64,000 bases of DNA from positions 5,840,376 to 5,904,375 of the forward strand of contig OW285194.1 in NCBI GenBank assembly GCA_935421135.1. Reading direction: 5' to 3'. A program made the translations under genes and the position numbers. The notes beneath the pieces were generated by a model. The model was given only the letters and a program-made list of their open reading frames with translations, had not been told where the DNA came from and made no database searches. Of the stretch, positions 61,960 to 64,000 are shown piece by piece (position 1 is the stretch's first letter; every line of letters starts with the position of its first letter). The stretch is from Bugulina stolonifera. Taxonomy: Eukaryota > Bryozoa > Gymnolaemata > Cheilostomatida > Bugulidae.

Positions 61960-63740
61960 CAGCCCCCTCACACTAGGTCATCGCTGTAGCTGGTGTTTGG
62001 TCAAGAATGTCACAATAAAGAGCAGACTCGCGTAGTACAATGGCTAAGTCTGCTTGGACCAGATGTAGCTGTCTGGGCCGGTCCAGGTAGTGTCCTGCTA
62101 GCTCACGTAGAGCCATCTCCCGAGCATATAAGGGTTCTAGGGGTTGGCATAGAGAGTCACTAATCTGTTGACGGCTGGAGAGGAAGTGGATCCGGGGTTG
62201 GATAGATGCTAGGCGTTGCTTCACTTCGAGGTCGGGATCCGGAGATGCAGGGTGTATGGTGTCAGGCTCTGGACGCGCTGGAGACATAGAGAGTGCTGGC
62301 TGGTCTAGAAGTACAGGAGGTAATGCAGAGTGCTCTGGCACAGATGCCGGTACACGCTTGAGAGCGACGAGAGATAGGTAGCCCTGAGTCACAGGCGTAG
62401 GATGGTCCCCCAGGGTAGAGAGCACAGGATGGTCCTTGGCAGGGAATCTAGGAGAACGGTGTGGAGGGGCTTCCAGCATAGGTCTATCCAGGATTGGTTC
62501 GATTAGAAGGCAGGGAGAAGCTAAGCGAGCCACCTTAGGTGGAGAACCTTCATAGATGTCGCCAGAAGAAGTTGGCATGCTCTTCCTGGGTGCAGGTTTA
62601 GACTTCCAGGAAGGTAGACGTCCATGTTGGCCCAGTTGAGGTGCCGAGAGCTGGTCTCCAAGGTGGTGAGTTGCCCGGTGAGGATGATGTGGACGAGGAG
62701 AAGGAAGAGGCAGGGTCAGCTGGTGCCAACTTGGGGGTCAGCTCTGGAGAAGGAATGAGACTATGTCGTCTCTTGGTGTGTCGCTTCCAAGTGGAGTGAG
62801 CTGCAGGCAGAAACACAGGCTTATTAATCCCTGTTTGACCATTCATCGTGGGGTGACAGGGGATGAATGGTGGGAGATCTGTTACGCCCCACCATTTCAT
62901 GAGTGCTTGACAGCTGGCTGCATTCGTGAGGAACAGTCGTTCCCCACACACACTGGATCTCCTATTGAAGTGATGCCCGAGGGCATCCCTGCTGACAGAA
63001 CTACAAACTACGGCCACACCGACAGTAGTATCTGGCAAAGTGTTGCTACATGTGAGTGTTTAGTCTCTTAGCTGCTCCGGTGATTCCACATTTTGCACAT
63101 TTGGAGGTAGGTTGGCTCCGGTGAGCTAGGTCATCCCGAGCCTGTTGGGTGGCAGAGCTAATCCATGGGCGTGTGGCTCTCACATGTTGCGACCGCTCGA
63201 CAGGAAGCTTATCTGTCAAGCGATGGAGTTTGATGCTGGCTTGCTTTAGAGTAGAGGTGACGAGAGGTGGTGTAGGTGGAGGTGCGCCGTCTGGGGTGAG
63301 ACTCCTCCGGATAGGAGAGAAGTCTACAACACACAAGTCATCCGTAGTGCTACCGCCACCTTCTAACTCATGTACTCCTCTGTGAAAATGTTCAGAGTAA
63401 TCCTTTTCTAACCCAACTAGCCGACGCCGAGTGGAGAGGGAAAGATAAGTCGTGTGTGACATTCTCACATGCATCGGTTGAACAGCTAATACAGGTTTAT
63501 CTAGACCTTGTGGCACTGATATTGGCTTACCTTCGTTCATAAGAACAGCCTGAGATAAGTAGTCTTCCTTGTGAGGTGTAGTTTCACACGTGTCCACCAT
63601 AGAAACAGGATGAGAAAGAGTACAAGTGTTACTATCAAGAGCAAGACGGGCAAGAGTACAAGTGTTGCTACTGAGGGCTGGACGAGAAAGGACTACTCGT
63701 CTGTGCACAGACGAGTAGTCTTTTCTCGTCCAGCCCTCAA
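61960..63740 (-). mobile_element. retrotransposon internal region, three overlapping-style reading frames
   Basis: Minus-strand frames of about 220, 146 and 201 codons (63708-63046, 63038-62598, 62578-61973) follow each other closely, each in a different frame, and lead directly to the primer tract and LTR. The first is Ser/Thr/His-rich and ends with a CAKCG...H pattern that may be half a zinc finger. The last is strongly Pro-rich. Base composition is much GC-richer than the host genes. No reverse transcriptase, integrase or protease is visible in the window. The frame changes suggest either decay or frameshifting. Confidence 0.55.
63672..63739. repeat. 68-bp near-perfect palindrome
   Basis: Two 34-bp arms without a spacer: TGAGGGCTGGACGAGAAAGG on the left is mirrored on the right with a single mismatch. 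The centre is TGTGCACA. It lies just upstream (in the element's direction) of the first reading frame. Confidence 0.92.
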
Positions 63741-63742
63741 TA

Positions 63743-63844
63743 GCATCTGAGCAATACGCTCATCTCTCGGCTAGTATAATATACGAAGACCTATGGGTCT
63801 CTGTATAGTATACTAGCTGAGGGATGAGCGTATTGCTCAGATGC
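63743..63844. repeat. 102-bp palindrome, second of a pair
   Basis: Arms of 49 bp beginning GCATCTGAGCAATACGCTCA, with about five mismatches, around a 4-base TATG loop. It starts 3 bp after the first palindrome. The right arm is part of an open frame that continues to the window end. Confidence 0.9.
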
Positions 63845-64000
63845 GGGCAATGCCTCGGGGATATTTTCATTGTTCGACTCTTCATATAAGCGTGGGGACA
63901 CGGCATTGCTTGCCTTCGATTGCCCTCTTTCCTCATTTTGAGATTTCGAGTCTTCAGCAATCTGTACCTTCGGCTGAATTTGTTCGGCAATGCTGAATTC
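63791..64000 (-). CDS. partial acidic open frame at the window edge, probably retroelement
   Basis: The minus strand is open from the window edge for about 69 codons to a TAG at 63791, inside the loop and arm of the second palindrome. It is rich in Glu, Gln, Ser and Asn (EDSKSQNEERGQSKASNAVS). It probably belongs to the same retroelement as the frames to the left, with the palindromes interrupting it. No family is recognised. Confidence 0.4.
   Translation of the reverse strand, partial: EFSIAEQIQPKVQIAEDSKSQNEERGQSKASNAVSPRLYEESNNENIPEALPASEQYAHPSASILYRDP

Noticed and set aside
62840..62880. Integrase-like HPTMNGQTG motif
   Set aside because: No catalytic D,D,E region or neighbouring integrase blocks accompany it; likely coincidence.

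Overview
The window is eukaryotic nuclear DNA from an early-branching animal, most likely a demosponge. This is inferred from AT-rich sequence by eye, intron-rich genes with GT-AG junctions, metazoan gene families (Rab27, Fringe, TDRKH, RNF180) and many small DNA transposons. The species cannot be named from the sequence alone. There is no prokaryotic operon structure.

Four multi-exon genes can be rebuilt exon by exon with consistent splice phases: (1) a Rab27 GTPase on the minus strand (399-4315, 5 exons, 234 aa); (2) a short RNF180-like membrane RING E3 ligase on the minus strand (23272-26294, 5 exons, 219 aa); (3) TDRKH/PAPI, the mitochondrial Tudor-KH factor of piRNA maturation, on the plus strand (38219-46324, 12 exons, 559 aa); (4) a Fringe-like GT31 glycosyltransferase on the plus strand (47621-54354, 9 exons, 353 aa). 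The Fringe-like protein has lost the two outer acidic residues of its DxD-type motif. Three isolated exon groups (8555-8661 plus, 9257-9446 minus, 16255-17353 minus) look like parts of further genes that I cannot name.

Mobile DNA fills much of the rest. The clearest element is a 5.1 kb P-superfamily (THAP9-like) transposon at 26853-31938 with terminal inverted repeats, a perfect 8-bp target duplication and a decayed transposase. There are also a minus-strand LTR retrotransposon 3' end (61229 to about 63740), a related solo LTR inside a Fringe intron, a tRNA-derived SINE with an 18-bp target duplication inside TDRKH, and several inverted-repeat elements. One of these, 1465 bp long, sits in a duplicated Fringe first exon; the intact paralogue shows the empty site.

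The most unusual pattern is that four intronic minisatellites, in three unrelated genes, each begin at a splice junction. In at least two of them the repeat unit contains a copy of that junction, so the donor or acceptor has been copied many times into the intron. The right end of the window carries two adjacent near-perfect palindromes. Stretches not listed below are AT-rich intergenic or intronic sequence in which I recognise nothing.
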